DNA of 64,000 nucleotides from Enterocloster bolteae (GCA_021772025.1 JAETNT010000012.1:22171-86170); one strand, 5' to 3'; shown: positions 1-10,434, numbered from the stretch's first letter. A program made the numbers and translations. The notes: generated by a model not told the origin, from the sequence alone.

Positions 1-3000
1 TGACGGTTATACGAGCTGGAGACAATTTTCCTGCTGTAATGCTTTTGCTCCCGGACTCTTAGTGCGGCAATGAGAGAGCGGATTCGGATTCTGGCAGCCC
101 CTAAATTGTTGACCTCATCAATTTTTAAAACGGTGTAAATCTTACCGGATTTGGTAAGAATATCATTAACCTGATCCGTGGTTACTGCATCCAAGCCGCA
201 TCCAAAAGAATTTAACTGGATTAAATCCAGAATATTGCTGGTTTTTACATAGCTGGCAGCGTGATAAAGGCGGGAGTGGTACATCCACTGATCGGTTACC
301 ATTAGAGGACGTTCTACTTTGGCAAGGTGGGATACGGAATCCTCTGTAAGGACTGCAAATCCGTAGGAAGTAATGAGATCCGGAATGCCATGGTGAATTT
401 CCGGATCAATATGGTACGGCCGGCCGGCTAAAACAATGCCCCGCTTTTTGTGTTCTTTTAACCAAGCGATAGTTTCCTCGCCCTTTTTCTCTATATCCCG
501 GCGGGATGCTAACAGTTCATCCCAAGCCAGATGAGCAGCCCGTTCCACCTCTTTGGCAGTTACAGGAACAAAAAAACCGGATTCCGGACCAAACTCCTTC
601 ACAAACTCTTCTGTCAGAGCTTTGGTAAGAACTTCTTCGTTAGTAAAGGCCAGGAAGGGATTTAGAAAGCGGACATGGTTTTCTGCAATCTCCTCCATAT
701 TATTTTTAATGTTCTCTGCATAGGAGGTAACCATGGGACAATTATAATGGTTACCTGCATCCGGCGTCTCATTGCGCTCATATGGGATACAGGGGTAAAA
801 AATCAACCGGATTCCCTGCTTAATGAGCCAGTTAACGTGGCCATGGGCCAGCTTGGCCGGATAACACTCGGATTCACTGGGGATAGACTCAATGCCCAGC
901 TCATAAAGCTTTCGTGTAGACTGGGGAGATAGTACTGTGGAAAATCCCAGTTCTTTAAAAAACACGGCCCAGAAGGGGTAGTTTTCATACATGTTTAAAA
1001 CCCTGGGAATACCCACTGCACCTCGGGGGGCCATATCCATGGTAAGCGGTTCGTAATCAAATATCCGTCTGTACTTATACTCAAACAGATTAGGAATTTC
1101 TTTCTTTTTTTTCTCCTGCCCCAGACCTCGTTCACATCGGTTGCCGGATACAAAGCGGCGTCCGCCGCCAAACTGACTGACTGTTAAAACACAGTTATTG
1201 GTACAGCCCTTGCACCGGGTCATAGAGGTAGTGTACTTAAGGCTCAGGATTTTCTCCAGAGAGAGCATGGAAGAGCCTTTAGAAGCATCAAACCGTTCTC
1301 TTGCAATGAGGGCAGCGCCGAAAGCGCCCATAATGCCGGCAATATCCGGCCGGATAGCTTTACAGTCTGCAATCTTTTCAAAGCTTCTAAGAACCGCATC
1401 GTTATAGAAGGTGCCTCCCTGAACTACCACGTGGGAGCCTAAATCAGAGGCAGAGGCAATCTTGATCACCTTAAACAAGGCATTTTTAATGACAGAGTAA
1501 GCAAGGCCGGCGGAAATGTCGGCTACGCTGGCTCCCTCTTTTTGAGCCTGCTTCACATTGGAGTTCATAAATACAGTGCATCGGGTTCCAAGATCTGTAG
1601 GATTTTTTGCAAATAAAGCTTCCCTGGCAAAATCTTCTACACTGTAATTTAAGGATTTAGCAAAGGTCTCAATAAAGGAACCGCAGCCGGAGGAACAGGC
1701 CTCGTTAAGCTGAACGCTGTCTACGGTGCCGTCCTTAATGCGGATGCACTTCATATCCTGCCCGCCAATATCCAAAATGCAATCCACATCCGGCTCAAAA
1801 AATGCGGCGGCGTAGTAGTGGGAGATGGTTTCCACCTCACCCTCATCCAGCATAAAAGCAGATTTGAGCAAAGCCTCGCCGTAGCCGGTAGAACAGGACC
1901 AGGCAATCTTTGCCGTAGAGGGAAGCAAGGTTTTGATTTCGCCTATCGCTTCAATGGCAGTTTTTAAAGGGCTTCCGTTGTTGCCCTTGTAGAACCGGTA
2001 TAAAAGGCTTCCGTCCTCGCCTACCAGGGCAACCTTTGTGGTAGTGGATCCGGCATCGATGCCTAAGAAACAGTTGCCTTCATATGTAGATAAATCGCCG
2101 GTCTTTACACAGCTGGCTTTATGGCGCATCTGGAAACGGCGGTATTCCTCCTGATTTTCAAAGAGGGGATCCATGCGCTTTACTTCAAATCCCATTTCAA
2201 TGCCAGAGGAAAGAAGGGTGATGAGAGAATCCAGACTGGTCGCAGCCGCATTTTCTTCTACGTTCATGGCCGCTCCCATGGCGGCAAACAGGTGAGAGTG
2301 ATCCGGCGCAATTATCTGATCCGGCCTCAGGCGCAGGGTGCGGATAAAAGCGGCGCGAAGCTCCGAGAGGAAATGCAAAGGGCCGCCCAGGAAAGCTACA
2401 TTGCCCCGTATAGGTTTGCCGCAGGCCAAACCGCTGATAGTCTGATTGACCACTGCCTGAAAAATAGAAGCGGCCAAATCCTCTCTGGTAGCGCCCTCGT
2501 TGATCAGGGGCTGAATGTCCGACTTAGCGAAAACGCCGCACCGGGCTGCGATAGGATAAATGGCCTGATAACTCTTTGCGTATTCATTTAATCCGGATGC
2601 ATCTGTCTGGAGCAAAGATGCCATCTGGTCGATAAAGGATCCCGTGCCGCCGGCACAGATGCCGTTCATTCTTTGATCAATGCCGCCGGTGAAATAGATG
2701 ATTTTTGCATCTTCTCCGCCCAGCTCAATTGCCACATCGGTCTGAGGCGCATAGTCTTGGAGAGAGGATGCAACGGCCACTACTTCCTGGACAAAAGGAA
2801 CGCCCATATGATGGGAAAGGGTAAGCCCTCCGGAACCGGTAATGACTGGACGGACATCTATAGAGCCAAGCTGTTCTCCGGCCTTTTTAAGCAGCCTGGC
2901 AAGCGTTTCCTGGATATTTGCAAAATGCCGCTCATAGTCGGCAAAACGTATATGGAAATTTTCATCCAAAATTGCGATTTTAACTGTAGTGGAACCGATA

Positions 3001-3029
3001 TCGATTCCGAGGGTGTTAAACAAACTCAT
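1..3029 (-). CDS. 2-hydroxyacyl-CoA dehydratase activase, two-ATPase-domain form (3' end outside window)
   Basis: Reading the minus strand from ATG at 3029 gives about 1009 open codons running off the left edge. Two BadF/BadG/HgdC-type ATPase modules are visible. The first begins with [10 protein letters not shown] near residue 8 and carries CAGGTGSF and [10 protein letters not shown]. The second begins with [10 protein letters not shown] near residue 318 and carries ACSSGCGSF and [10 protein letters not shown]. The cysteines in these motifs match the iron-sulfur cluster ligands of HgdC-type activators. After about residue 640 comes a region with CKGCTNNC, typical of the DUF2229 part of long clostridial activases, which are usually around 1400 residues. 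Such proteins use ATP to inject an electron into 2-hydroxyacyl-CoA dehydratases; no dehydratase subunit is seen here. The substrate cannot be stated, and many genomes keep this gene as an orphan. Confidence 0.9.
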   Translation of the reverse strand, partial: MSLFNTLGIDIGSTTVKIAILDENFHIRFADYERHFANIQETLARLLKKAGEQLGSIDVRPVITGSGGLTLSHHMGVPFVQEVVAVASSLQDYAPQTDVAIELGGEDAKIIYFTGGIDQRMNGICAGGTGSFIDQMASLLQTDASGLNEYAKSYQAIYPIAARCGVFAKSDIQPLINEGATREDLAASIFQAVVNQTISGLACGKPIRGNVAFLGGPLHFLSELRAAFIRTLRLRPDQIIAPDHSHLFAAMGAAMNVEENAAATSLDSLITLLSSGIEMGFEVKRMDPLFENQEEYRRFQMRHKASCVKTGDLSTYEGNCFLGIDAGSTTTKVALVGEDGSLLYRFYKGNNGSPLKTAIEAIGEIKTLLPSTAKIAWSCSTGYGEALLKSAFMLDEGEVETISHYYAAAFFEPDVDCILDIGGQDMKCIRIKDGTVDSVQLNEACSSGCGSFIETFAKSLNYSVEDFAREALFAKNPTDLGTRCTVFMNSNVKQAQKEGASVADISAGLAYSVIKNALFKVIKIASASDLGSHVVVQGGTFYNDAVLRSFEKIADCKAIRPDIAGIMGAFGAALIARERFDASKGSSMLSLEKILSLKYTTSMTRCKGCTNNCVLTVSQFGGGRRFVSGNRCERGLGQEKKKKEIPNLFEYKYRRIFDYEPLTMDMAPRGAVGIPRVLNMYENYPFWAVFFKELGFSTVLSPQSTRKLYELGIESIPSESECYPAKLAHGHVNWLIKQGIRLIFYPCIPYERNETPDAGNHYNCPMVTSYAENIKNNMEEIAENHVRFLNPFLAFTNEEVLTKALTEEFVKEFGPESGFFVPVTAKEVERAAHLAWDELLASRRDIEKKGEETIAWLKEHKKRGIVLAGRPYHIDPEIHHGIPDLITSYGFAVLTEDSVSHLAKVERPLMVTDQWMYHSRLYHAASYVKTSNILDLIQLNSFGCGLDAVTTDQVNDILTKSGKIYTVLKIDEVNNLGAARIRIRSLIAALRVREQKHYSRKIVSSSYNR

Positions 3030-3188
3030 ATTTTTTGGGAGAATCCCTGCCTCCTTTGTAAAGCCTTTAGGCAATATTCCATTTTAGTTTAACATAAAAC
3101 GGGAAAGAATACAATTGGTAGCTTCTGTTAAAAATCTGTAAAGAATGTATGAAGATTTTGGGTAGCTATGGGAAATCCTGCAATTTGT

Positions 3189-3217
3189 TTGACAAACAAC
3201 ATGACGGTTAGTATAAT
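3189..3217 (+). promoter_or_regulatory. Consensus sigma-A promoter for corA
   Basis: TTGACA at 3189-3194 and TATAAT at 3212-3217 are separated by exactly 17 bases, a perfect housekeeping promoter 48 bases upstream of the corA start. The -35 lies inside the small inverted repeat GTTTGACAAAC. Confidence 0.85.
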
Positions 3218-3265
3218 GGTAAAAGTGTTAGAATGGGTGAAATAGGCAGGAAAAGGGGGAGCGGC

Positions 3266-4207
3266 ATGATTCAGATTTTTAAGACCGATGAGGGTGTTGT
3301 ACGCCAAACAGATGAGATTGAGCTGAATTCCTGGATCGCGCTGACAGATCCCACAGCTGCTGAGATTCTGGAGATTGCAGATACATTCCAAATTGAACCG
3401 GATCATCTAAGGGCGCCTCTGGACGAGGAAGAGCGTTCCCGTTTAGAAGTAGAGGAGAACTATTCCCTGGTACTGGTGGACATCCCCTCTATTGAGGAGA
3501 GAAACGGGAAGGACTGGTATGTGACCATCCCTATCGGCATCGTTATGACCAGTACCAACATCATTACGGTATGTTTGGAAGAAACGCCTGTGCTTAATGC
3601 ATTTATGGACGGACGGGTTCGAGATTTTCATACCTATATGAAAACCCGGTTTATTCTGCAGGTTCTTTATAAAAACGCGTCTCTTTACCTTCAATATCTG
3701 CGGGTCATTGAGAAAAAGAGCGAGGTTATTGAAAAAAAACTTCACAAATCTCAGAAAAACCAGGAACTAATCGAGCTTTTGGAGCTGGAAAAATCTCTTT
3801 TGTATTTCACTACATCGCTTCGATCCAACGAAGTAGTTTTGGAGAAATTGATGCGGAGTGAGAGAATTAAAAAGTACCCGGAGGATACGGAGCTTTTGGA
3901 GGATGTAATTATCGAAAATAAGCAGGCCATTGAGATGGCAAATATTTACAGCGGCATCCTGGGCGGCACCATGGATACCTTTGCCTCGGTTATCTCCAAT
4001 AACCAAAATTTGGTCATGAAGTTTCTTACCACCGTAACTATTGTAATGTCTATCCCTACTATGATATCTAGCTTTTACGGCATGAATGTTAATTCACGGG
4101 GAATGCCTTTTGCAGCAAGCCCCTATGGATTTCCTATTATTATCGGCTGTTCGGCGCTGATTTGCTTGATAATTGCCTGGATTTTTTCAAAAAAGGATTT
4201 ATTTTAA
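3266..4207 (+). CDS. corA: CorA-family magnesium/divalent cation transporter
   Basis: 313 residues. The C-terminus has two membrane segments with the signature YGMNVN between them (residues about 270-285), the selectivity loop of CorA-family pentameric channels; the N-terminal 240 residues are the acidic, charged cytoplasmic funnel domain. An in-frame ATG exists at 3233, but ATG 3266 is preceded by GGGGGA at a 5-base gap and its product MIQIFK aligns with the usual CorA beginning, so it is preferred. It mediates Mg2+ (or Co2+/Ni2+) uptake across the cytoplasmic membrane. It is first of a probable three-gene unit with the rhomboid-like gene (14 bases downstream) and pyruvate kinase, an enzyme that needs Mg2+. 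Confidence 0.92.
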   Translation: MIQIFKTDEGVVRQTDEIELNSWIALTDPTAAEILEIADTFQIEPDHLRAPLDEEERSRLEVEENYSLVLVDIPSIEERNGKDWYVTIPIGIVMTSTNIITVCLEETPVLNAFMDGRVRDFHTYMKTRFILQVLYKNASLYLQYLRVIEKKSEVIEKKLHKSQKNQELIELLELEKSLLYFTTSLRSNEVVLEKLMRSERIKKYPEDTELLEDVIIENKQAIEMANIYSGILGGTMDTFASVISNNQNLVMKFLTTVTIVMSIPTMISSFYGMNVNSRGMPFAASPYGFPIIIGCSALICLIIAWIFSKKDLF

Positions 4208-4221
4208 AAAGGGAGAAATCA

Positions 4222-5040
4222 ATGAAATTTTTTTATAAGCTGGAGCGTAAATACGGAAAATATGCGATTCCCAATTTAATGCAGTATATTGTGGCTCTGT
4301 ACGGGGCAGGACTGATTATTTCCCTGTGGAATCCCAGGATTTATACACGGTATCTGGCTCTCGACGGGTACGCCATCCTTCATGGCCAGATTTGGCGGAT
4401 TGTGACCTTCCTTTGTTATCCGCCGGTTTCGGGGCTCTTTTTCGGGATTCTGGCTCTGTACCTGTACTACTCTATGGGGCAGACCCTGGAGAGGGTTTGG
4501 GGGGCTTTTCGCTTTAATGTGTATTTTTTTCTGGGAGTTATCGGCCATGTCCTGGCAGAGATCGTGATTACTCTGATAGTTGGGGCAAGCCCCGGACTTT
4601 TGCCGGTGGCTCTGGATTTTTCTCTGTTTTTCGCCTTTGCTTTGACCTTCCCGGATGTGGAATTTCTTCTTATGTTCCTAATCCCGATTAAGGCTAAATG
4701 GCTGGCAGTGGCGGAGGGAGCCGTTTATCTTTATTACTTTATTGCGGGGAACCCGATAACCAAAGTTGAGATAGGAATGACTATGGCCAATGCTGTGCTT
4801 TTCTTTTTCTTAACCCGTAATTACAACCGGATAAATCCCAGAGAGATAAAAAGGAAGCACGACTTTAAAGCCCAGGTCCAGATAAAGCCTCAGGGCAGGA
4901 CCAGGCATAAGTGCGCGGTATGCGGAAGAACGGAACAAGATGGTCCGGGCATGGAGTTCCGCTATTGCTCAAAATGTCAAGGCAGCTATGAATACTGCCA
5001 GGATCACCTGTATACCCATCAGCATGTAACAAAAGGGTAG
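4222..5040 (+). CDS. Rhomboid-like integral membrane protein with C-terminal zinc-ribbon
   Basis: 272 residues. About six hydrophobic segments span residues 20-210 in a rhomboid-like layout (HGQIWRIVTFL early, then LYYSMGQTLERVWG). The expected GxSG serine motif is not seen (the nearest is VGASPGLLP) and no partner histidine is evident in the last helices, so proteolytic activity is doubtful. The tail contains CAVCGRT, then CSKCQGSYEYC and closely spaced histidines, a plausible zinc-binding module. The start at ATG 4222 is chosen for GGGAGA just upstream; an in-frame ATG at 4162 lies inside corA. It sits between corA and pyk. Function unknown. Confidence 0.7.
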   Translation: MKFFYKLERKYGKYAIPNLMQYIVALYGAGLIISLWNPRIYTRYLALDGYAILHGQIWRIVTFLCYPPVSGLFFGILALYLYYSMGQTLERVWGAFRFNVYFFLGVIGHVLAEIVITLIVGASPGLLPVALDFSLFFAFALTFPDVEFLLMFLIPIKAKWLAVAEGAVYLYYFIAGNPITKVEIGMTMANAVLFFFLTRNYNRINPREIKRKHDFKAQVQIKPQGRTRHKCAVCGRTEQDGPGMEFRYCSKCQGSYEYCQDHLYTHQHVTKG

Positions 5041-5081
5041 CTCAGAGATTGGAAACAGACGAAATTTTGGAGGAAAATGTG

Positions 5082-6518
5082 ATGAAAAAGACAAAGATTA
5101 TTTGTACAATGGGCCCCAATACAGACAATTACGAAGTAATGAAGGCGTTGGCATTAAATAATATGGATGTGGCGCGCTTCAATTTTTCTCATGGAACCTA
5201 TACAGAACACAAAGAACGGTTAGAACTGCTTAAGAAAGTACGTAAAGAGACAGATCGCCCCATTGCGGCCCTTTTAGATACGAAAGGGCCGGAGATCCGA
5301 ACTGGTTTATTAAAAGATCACCAGAAGATTACACTGACAGAGGGGCAGAGCTATACTCTGTCTACCCGGGAAGTAGAGGGGGACAATAATATTGGCCATA
5401 TTAACTATCAGGGGTTGAATGAAGATGTTTCCGCAGGAAATAAAATCCTGATAGATGACGGTTTGATTGAGCTGGAAGTAAAAGAAGTAAAAGATACGGA
5501 CATTATCTGCACGGTTATCAACGGAGGCGAACTGGGGGAAAGAAAGGGAGTAAATGTTCCCAACGTTAAAATCAAACTTCCGGCCCTGACAGATAAGGAC
5601 AAAGAAGATATTTTATTTGGAATTAAGGAAGGCTTTGATTTTATTGCGGCTTCCTTTGTCCGCACTGCGGATGCCATCCGGGAGATCAGGCAGATTCTGG
5701 ATGAGAATGGCTCTGCCATCCAGATTATAGCAAAGATTGAAAATGCCGAGGGCCTGGAGAATCTGGACGAAATTATTGAGGCCAGCGACGGGATTATGGT
5801 TGCTAGAGGAGACTTGGGAGTGGAAATTCCGGCTCAGAAGGTTCCTTATATTCAAAAGCAGATTATCCACAAATGTAACGAAGCAGGTAAGGTGGTAATT
5901 ACCGCTACCCAGATGCTGGATTCCATGATCCGCAATCCCAGGCCAACCCGGGCAGAGGTGACAGACGTTGCCAATGCGGTATATGACGGCACGGATGTGG
6001 TTATGCTGTCCGGCGAGACTGCTGTAGGAAAATATCCGGTTGAGGCATTAAAAATGATGGTTCAGATTGTAGAGGATACAGAATCCCATTTAGACTATTC
6101 TGATTATCGTAAGAGAAAGGTTTATGCAAGTAAAAATCAGAATATTTCCAGTGCGGTTTGCTACGCTTCTGTTTCCACTGCCCATGATTTGAATGCTGTG
6201 GCGGTAGTAACGCCTACCATTACCGGATTTACAGCAAGAATGTTGTCGAAATGGCGCCCTGCAGCTCATATTATGGGAATGTCTCCCAGCATGTCGGTTG
6301 TGCGCCAAATGATGATTTACTGGGGAGTAAAGCCTATTTGGTCCCGGCGTGCGGATTCTACGGATGAGCTGATTGAATCTTCAGTAGACGAATTAAAGAA
6401 CCTGGATTTGGTAAAGGCCGGAGATTTAATTGTGGTTACCGCAGGGGTAGTAAGCTATGCCAACCGCCACGAGCCGGCAGCCCAGACTAACATTATGAGA
6501 GTAGTCCCCATCGAATAA
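5082..6518 (+). CDS. pyk: Pyruvate kinase
   Basis: 478 residues. It catalyses the last step of glycolysis, phosphoenolpyruvate plus ADP to pyruvate plus ATP. Recognisable elements are KTKIICTMGPNT at the N-terminus, FNFSHGTYTEH, DTKGPEIRTG, the active-site stretch IIAKIENAEGL and MVARGDLGVEIP, then ATQMLDSM and the alpha/beta C-terminal domain. Its length is the standard form without the extra PEP-utilising domain found in some Bacilli. The start at ATG 5082 has GGAGG 8 bases upstream; ATG 5049 is in frame but lacks a site. It is third in the corA unit. Confidence 0.97.
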   Translation: MKKTKIICTMGPNTDNYEVMKALALNNMDVARFNFSHGTYTEHKERLELLKKVRKETDRPIAALLDTKGPEIRTGLLKDHQKITLTEGQSYTLSTREVEGDNNIGHINYQGLNEDVSAGNKILIDDGLIELEVKEVKDTDIICTVINGGELGERKGVNVPNVKIKLPALTDKDKEDILFGIKEGFDFIAASFVRTADAIREIRQILDENGSAIQIIAKIENAEGLENLDEIIEASDGIMVARGDLGVEIPAQKVPYIQKQIIHKCNEAGKVVITATQMLDSMIRNPRPTRAEVTDVANAVYDGTDVVMLSGETAVGKYPVEALKMMVQIVEDTESHLDYSDYRKRKVYASKNQNISSAVCYASVSTAHDLNAVAVVTPTITGFTARMLSKWRPAAHIMGMSPSMSVVRQMMIYWGVKPIWSRRADSTDELIESSVDELKNLDLVKAGDLIVVTAGVVSYANRHEPAAQTNIMRVVPIE

Positions 6519-6546
6519 AACAGATGCGGACAGAGAGGTACGTGTT

Positions 6547-7818
6547 ATGGAAAAGAAACCATTTGTCAGCCTTGAACAGATACAAGGCATTGTTCAGGCT
6601 TACCCCACCCCTTTTCATCTCTATGATGAGAAAGGGATTCGGGAAAATGTAAAACGGTTAAAAGAAGCCTTTTCCTGGAATAAGGGTTACCGGGAATACT
6701 TTGCTGTCAAGGCAACTCCTAACCCCTTTATCCTGAATATTTTAAAGGAATATGGCTGCGGCACTGACTGTTCCTCTATGACAGAGCTGATGATGTCGGA
6801 TGCCTGCGGCTTTTCCGGTCATGATATTATGTTTTCCTCTAATGATACACCGCCGGAAGAGTTTGCCTTTGCGGAGAAGATGGGGGCTATCATCAATTTG
6901 GATGACATTACTCATATCGCCTGCCTGGAGGAGACTTTGGGCTATATTCCGGAGACCATCAGCTGCAGGTACAATCCGGGAGGATTCTTTAAAATCAGCA
7001 ATGATATTATGGACAACCCGGGAGATGCCAAATACGGCATGACTACAGAGCAAATTTTTGAAGCTTTTTCCATATTAAAAGAAAAAGGAGTTAAAAATTT
7101 TGGGATTCATGCGTTTTTAGCCAGCAATACAGTAACCAATGAGTATTATCCTACCCTGGCAAAGGTACTGTTTGAGCTGGCGGTGGAACTTCAGGAAAAG
7201 ACAGGCGCCCATATTAAATTTATTAACTTGTCCGGAGGCATCGGAATCCCTTACCGGCCGGATCAAGAGCCAAATGACATTTATGCTATCGGAGATGGAG
7301 TGCGTGAGGTTTATGAGGAAATTCTGATGCCTGCAGGAATGGGAGATGTGGAGATTTATACGGAACTTGGCCGCTTTATGTTAGGTCCGTACGGATGCCT
7401 GGTAACCCGGGCTATTCATGAAAAGCACACTCATAAGGAATATATCGGAGTAGACGCATGCGCGGTAAATCTGATGCGTCCGGCTATGTACGGCGCGTAT
7501 CACCATATTACCGTCTTAGGCAAGGAGAACGCTCCTTTTGATCACAAGTATGATATTTCCGGTTCCCTCTGCGAGAATAACGACAAATTTGCCATTGACC
7601 GGATGCTTCCGCAGATCGATAAAGGGGACTATCTGGTTATCCACGATACCGGAGCTCATGGCTTTTCTATGGGATATAATTATAATGGAAAACTGAAATC
7701 CGCGGAGCTTCTGTTAAAAGAAGACGGTACTGTGCAGATGATCCGCCGGGCCGAGACACCGAAAGATTACTTTGCCACGTTTGATTTTTGCGATATAATG
7801 AAGGAATATGGGAAGTAA
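6547..7818 (+). CDS. lysA: Diaminopimelate decarboxylase homologue (fold-type III PLP enzyme)
   Basis: 423 residues. The PLP-binding lysine is in YFAVKATPNP (Lys55), followed by GTDCSSMTEL, the glycine loop NLSGGIGIPY and TELGRFMLGP. The C-terminal active-site region reads GSLCENND instead of the usual ICESSD. The segment normally HxHIGS reads GIHAFLASNT, so this is a divergent branch of the lysA/speA-like family. Most likely meso-diaminopimelate to lysine, but another D-amino acid decarboxylase activity is possible. AGAGAGG lies about 8 bases before the ATG. It follows pyk by 28 bases and may be co-transcribed. Confidence 0.8.
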   Translation: MEKKPFVSLEQIQGIVQAYPTPFHLYDEKGIRENVKRLKEAFSWNKGYREYFAVKATPNPFILNILKEYGCGTDCSSMTELMMSDACGFSGHDIMFSSNDTPPEEFAFAEKMGAIINLDDITHIACLEETLGYIPETISCRYNPGGFFKISNDIMDNPGDAKYGMTTEQIFEAFSILKEKGVKNFGIHAFLASNTVTNEYYPTLAKVLFELAVELQEKTGAHIKFINLSGGIGIPYRPDQEPNDIYAIGDGVREVYEEILMPAGMGDVEIYTELGRFMLGPYGCLVTRAIHEKHTHKEYIGVDACAVNLMRPAMYGAYHHITVLGKENAPFDHKYDISGSLCENNDKFAIDRMLPQIDKGDYLVIHDTGAHGFSMGYNYNGKLKSAELLLKEDGTVQMIRRAETPKDYFATFDFCDIMKEYGK

Positions 7819-7903
7819 GAAAATCGTAAGAGGCTGAGGTAAAATGAAACCGGAAAACAATGGTAATGAAAGGTTTTCCGGGGAGCTTCATATAAACGGA
7901 AAA

Positions 7904-7932
7904 AAGCCTCGTGTGTGATGGGCACGAGGCTT
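7904..7932. terminator. Bidirectional terminator between convergent genes
   Basis: AAGCCTCGTG (7904-7913) pairs with CACGAGGCTT (7923-7932) around a 9-base loop. An A-run precedes and a T-run follows, so it can serve the decarboxylase gene on the plus strand and the dehydrogenase gene on the minus strand. Confidence 0.8.
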
Positions 7933-8078
7933 TACATTTCTTCCGAATTTCGATTTCAAAAGGATTTAGGATTCACTGCATTTCTTATGGTCTTAGTATA
8001 GCATAAGCTGGAAAATAATGTTTGAATGTTCTTTAAAAAGATTATTAAGAAATTCTTAATTTTCCTTTTTTGGAAATT

Positions 8079-9104
8079 TTATGCCTGAACATCAATAAGA
8101 ATCTTCATAGACGTTTCCCTATTGGCATCAATATACTCATAAGCTTTTAAATAATCCTGAAAGGCGAAGGTCTTGGTCATCAGCGGTTCTAAAAGGATTT
8201 TACCTTCCCCAACCAGGCGGATTGCCTCCACATAATCTTCGTGGCGATACATCATGCTGGTGTTCAGATCCAGCTCATGGTCGTTAAGTATGGCCAGATC
8301 GACGGAAGCCATTCCTACATATACGGCAACCAGAATAATGGTACTGCCTTTCCTGGCATAGCGGATAGCCTGTCCCATGGTAATGTCATTTCCGCAGCAG
8401 TCATAAATCACGTCGGCTTTGTCCGGGCCAAAGGCTTCCAGCATAACATCTCCAAAGTCAGCCTGCTTTGTATTATAAGTAAAATTAATTCCGCATTCTT
8501 TGGCCTTTCCCAAACGAAAATCAGATATATCCGTAATCATAACCGACTCAGCGCCCATAGCTTTGGCGGCCTGTGCAACCAGATTACCGATGGGGCCGGC
8601 GCCGATAACGGCAATCTTTTTCCCCTGGGGATTTCCGGCACGCAGAACGGAATGTACGGCTACTGCCGTAGGTTCAATCATGGCTCCCTGATCAAAAGTC
8701 ATACTGTCCGGCAGAGGGGTTACCTTGCCGGCATCGACTGCAACATACCGGGATGCGATTCCGGTAGTCTGAAATCCCATGACCTTTAACTCTTCGCAGA
8801 GATTATACTTGCCATGGCGGCAAGGATAGCATTTGCCGCAGACAACCTGAGGCTCTACAGTGACTTTTTGACCTGGTGTAAACCCGGTAACTCCTTCCCC
8901 TACCCGGACCACCTCGCAGGAAACCTCATGTCCCTGGGTTACCGGGTAGCTGGTAAAGGGGTGCTCTCCGTGGTAAACATGGATATCGCTGCCGCAGATA
9001 CCGATTTTCATCACTTTCAGAAGTATCTGGCCGGAGCAGGGGATAGGAGTGTCTACCTCTTGGAATTCGATTGCGCCTGGTGCAGTCATTACTTGTTTTA
9101 ACAT
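8079..9104 (-). CDS. Zinc-dependent medium-chain dehydrogenase (sorbitol/threonine dehydrogenase-like)
   Basis: 341 residues. The catalytic zinc site is CGSDIHVYHGEHPF with GHEVSCEVV; the structural zinc loop is CGKCYPCRHGKYNLC; the NAD-binding Rossmann turn is VIGAGPIGNLVAQAAKAMGA. This is the polyol/L-threonine dehydrogenase branch of the MDR superfamily, so it probably oxidises a sugar alcohol or hexuronate-type substrate with NAD. The start at 9104 is chosen because AAAGGAG sits 7 bases before it; an in-frame ATG at 9137 lacks a site. It diverges from the ROK regulator, and two palindromes lie in the shared control region, so regulation by that repressor is likely (inference). Confidence 0.85.
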   Translation of the reverse strand: MLKQVMTAPGAIEFQEVDTPIPCSGQILLKVMKIGICGSDIHVYHGEHPFTSYPVTQGHEVSCEVVRVGEGVTGFTPGQKVTVEPQVVCGKCYPCRHGKYNLCEELKVMGFQTTGIASRYVAVDAGKVTPLPDSMTFDQGAMIEPTAVAVHSVLRAGNPQGKKIAVIGAGPIGNLVAQAAKAMGAESVMITDISDFRLGKAKECGINFTYNTKQADFGDVMLEAFGPDKADVIYDCCGNDITMGQAIRYARKGSTIILVAVYVGMASVDLAILNDHELDLNTSMMYRHEDYVEAIRLVGEGKILLEPLMTKTFAFQDYLKAYEYIDANRETSMKILIDVQA

Positions 9105-9142
9105 AGTTTTGCTCCTTTTCTTCTGGTTTAATAACATATTAA

Positions 9143-9220
9143 ATAAAATATTTTATATAAGTACTTATAGAATACAGCAGAAAAGGAGAAAAGTCAAGAG
9201 AAATAAATAAAACATTTTAT
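9143..9220. promoter_or_regulatory. Pair of near-identical palindromes, candidate ROK operators
   Basis: ATAAAATATTTTAT (9143-9156, perfect palindrome) and ATAAAACATTTTAT (9207-9220, one mismatch pair) are 64 bases apart, about six helical turns, in the divergent control region between the dehydrogenase and the ROK regulator. Spacing in whole turns suits a looping or cooperative repressor. Confidence 0.5.
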
Positions 9221-9315
9221 AAAAGATACATAAAAAGCGATTGATTTTTTTTTCAGAGTTTGTTACACTCAAAATAGAAATGAGATTCATATTAAAATAA
9301 AGGCAGGTAGACAGA

Positions 9316-10434
9316 ATGCAGAAAGATGCCATTGTAAGTGACGTGAAACGGCAAAACAGACAAAGAATCGCAAAGTATATCTTGGAAAAAAAGCAGACTT
9401 CCAGACAGGAACTTGCCAAGGCTTTGGGTTACAGTATGCCTACTGTATTTGCCAATGTAAATGAGCTGATAGAGCAAGGATTTGTGTGTGAGGCGGGAGA
9501 GTACGGTTCTACCGGAGGAAGAAAGGCAAAAGTGCTGACCATAAGCCGAAATTACCGCAGCGTAATGGGGCTGGATATTACCAAGCGCCATATCCGCATG
9601 CTGCTGCTGGACATAACAGGGGAAATTTTAAAAGAAGATTATATTCGTTTTCCTTATGAGGATGAACTAGAATATTATCAGAAACTGGGCCAGTATGTCT
9701 GCCGGTTTATCGAAAGCGGAGGAGAGAAGACAGAGAATTTAATCGGGGTGGGAATTTCTCTGCCAGGTATTATTATACCAGATAGAGGACTTCTGCAGCG
9801 CTCTCATATTTTAAATGTGGCGGATGTGAGCCTGAACCGGTTTACCCGGAATATTCCTTACCCTGCCATATTTGACAATGATGCCAACTGCGCCGCTTAT
9901 GTGGAGGTCTCCAGAGATAACAAAAGCACTGCTTATTTTTCGCTGAGCAATACGGTAGGCGGGGCTATTTATTATAATGGGAAATTGTGCACAGGAGATA
10001 ACTATAAAAGCGGTGAATTTGGCCATATGATTATCCGTCCGGGAGGAAGAACCTGCTATTGCGGGAAAAAGGGATGTCTGGACGCTTATTGTGCCGCTCT
10101 TACCCTGACTAATGGAATCGATGATCATCTGGAAGCGTTTTTCGATAATCTGGCTGATGGAGATTCCTATGCTGAGAAGGTCTGGGATGATTATCTTGAC
10201 AATCTGGCCATTGCAGTCAGCAACATCCGGATGGCGTTTGATTGTAATATTGTTTTGGGCGGCTATATCGGCGGCTACGTGGAACAATACATGGTGCCTT
10301 TTACAGATAAGGTGAGAATGTATAATAACTTTGATACAGATACAAATTATATTACAACAGGTAAATATAAGCGTCTTTCTTCCGCCATCGGGGCGGCGCG
10401 GCTGCTAGTAAATCAATATATAGATTCGTTGTAA
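9316..10434 (+). CDS. ROK-family transcriptional repressor
   Basis: 372 residues. An N-terminal winged helix-turn-helix (residues about 12-65, SRQELAKALGYSMPTVFANV) is followed by a ROK sugar-kinase-like domain with GLDITKRHIRM, the zinc motif CYCGKKGCLDAYCA (residues about 240-253) and NDANCAAYVE. This is the NagC/XylR type of repressor, in which a sugar ligand releases DNA binding. The sugar is unknown. It sits directly upstream of the FAD oxidoreductase-ABC-sulfatase operon and divergent from the dehydrogenase, so it probably controls both. It ends in its own terminator. Confidence 0.9.
   Translation: MQKDAIVSDVKRQNRQRIAKYILEKKQTSRQELAKALGYSMPTVFANVNELIEQGFVCEAGEYGSTGGRKAKVLTISRNYRSVMGLDITKRHIRMLLLDITGEILKEDYIRFPYEDELEYYQKLGQYVCRFIESGGEKTENLIGVGISLPGIIIPDRGLLQRSHILNVADVSLNRFTRNIPYPAIFDNDANCAAYVEVSRDNKSTAYFSLSNTVGGAIYYNGKLCTGDNYKSGEFGHMIIRPGGRTCYCGKKGCLDAYCAALTLTNGIDDHLEAFFDNLADGDSYAEKVWDDYLDNLAIAVSNIRMAFDCNIVLGGYIGGYVEQYMVPFTDKVRMYNNFDTDTNYITTGKYKRLSSAIGAARLLVNQYIDSL

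Noticed and set aside
2121..3092. Two plus-strand open frames of 139-156 codons
   Set aside because: They are antisense to the activase, which shows clear ATPase motifs on the minus strand across the same bases.
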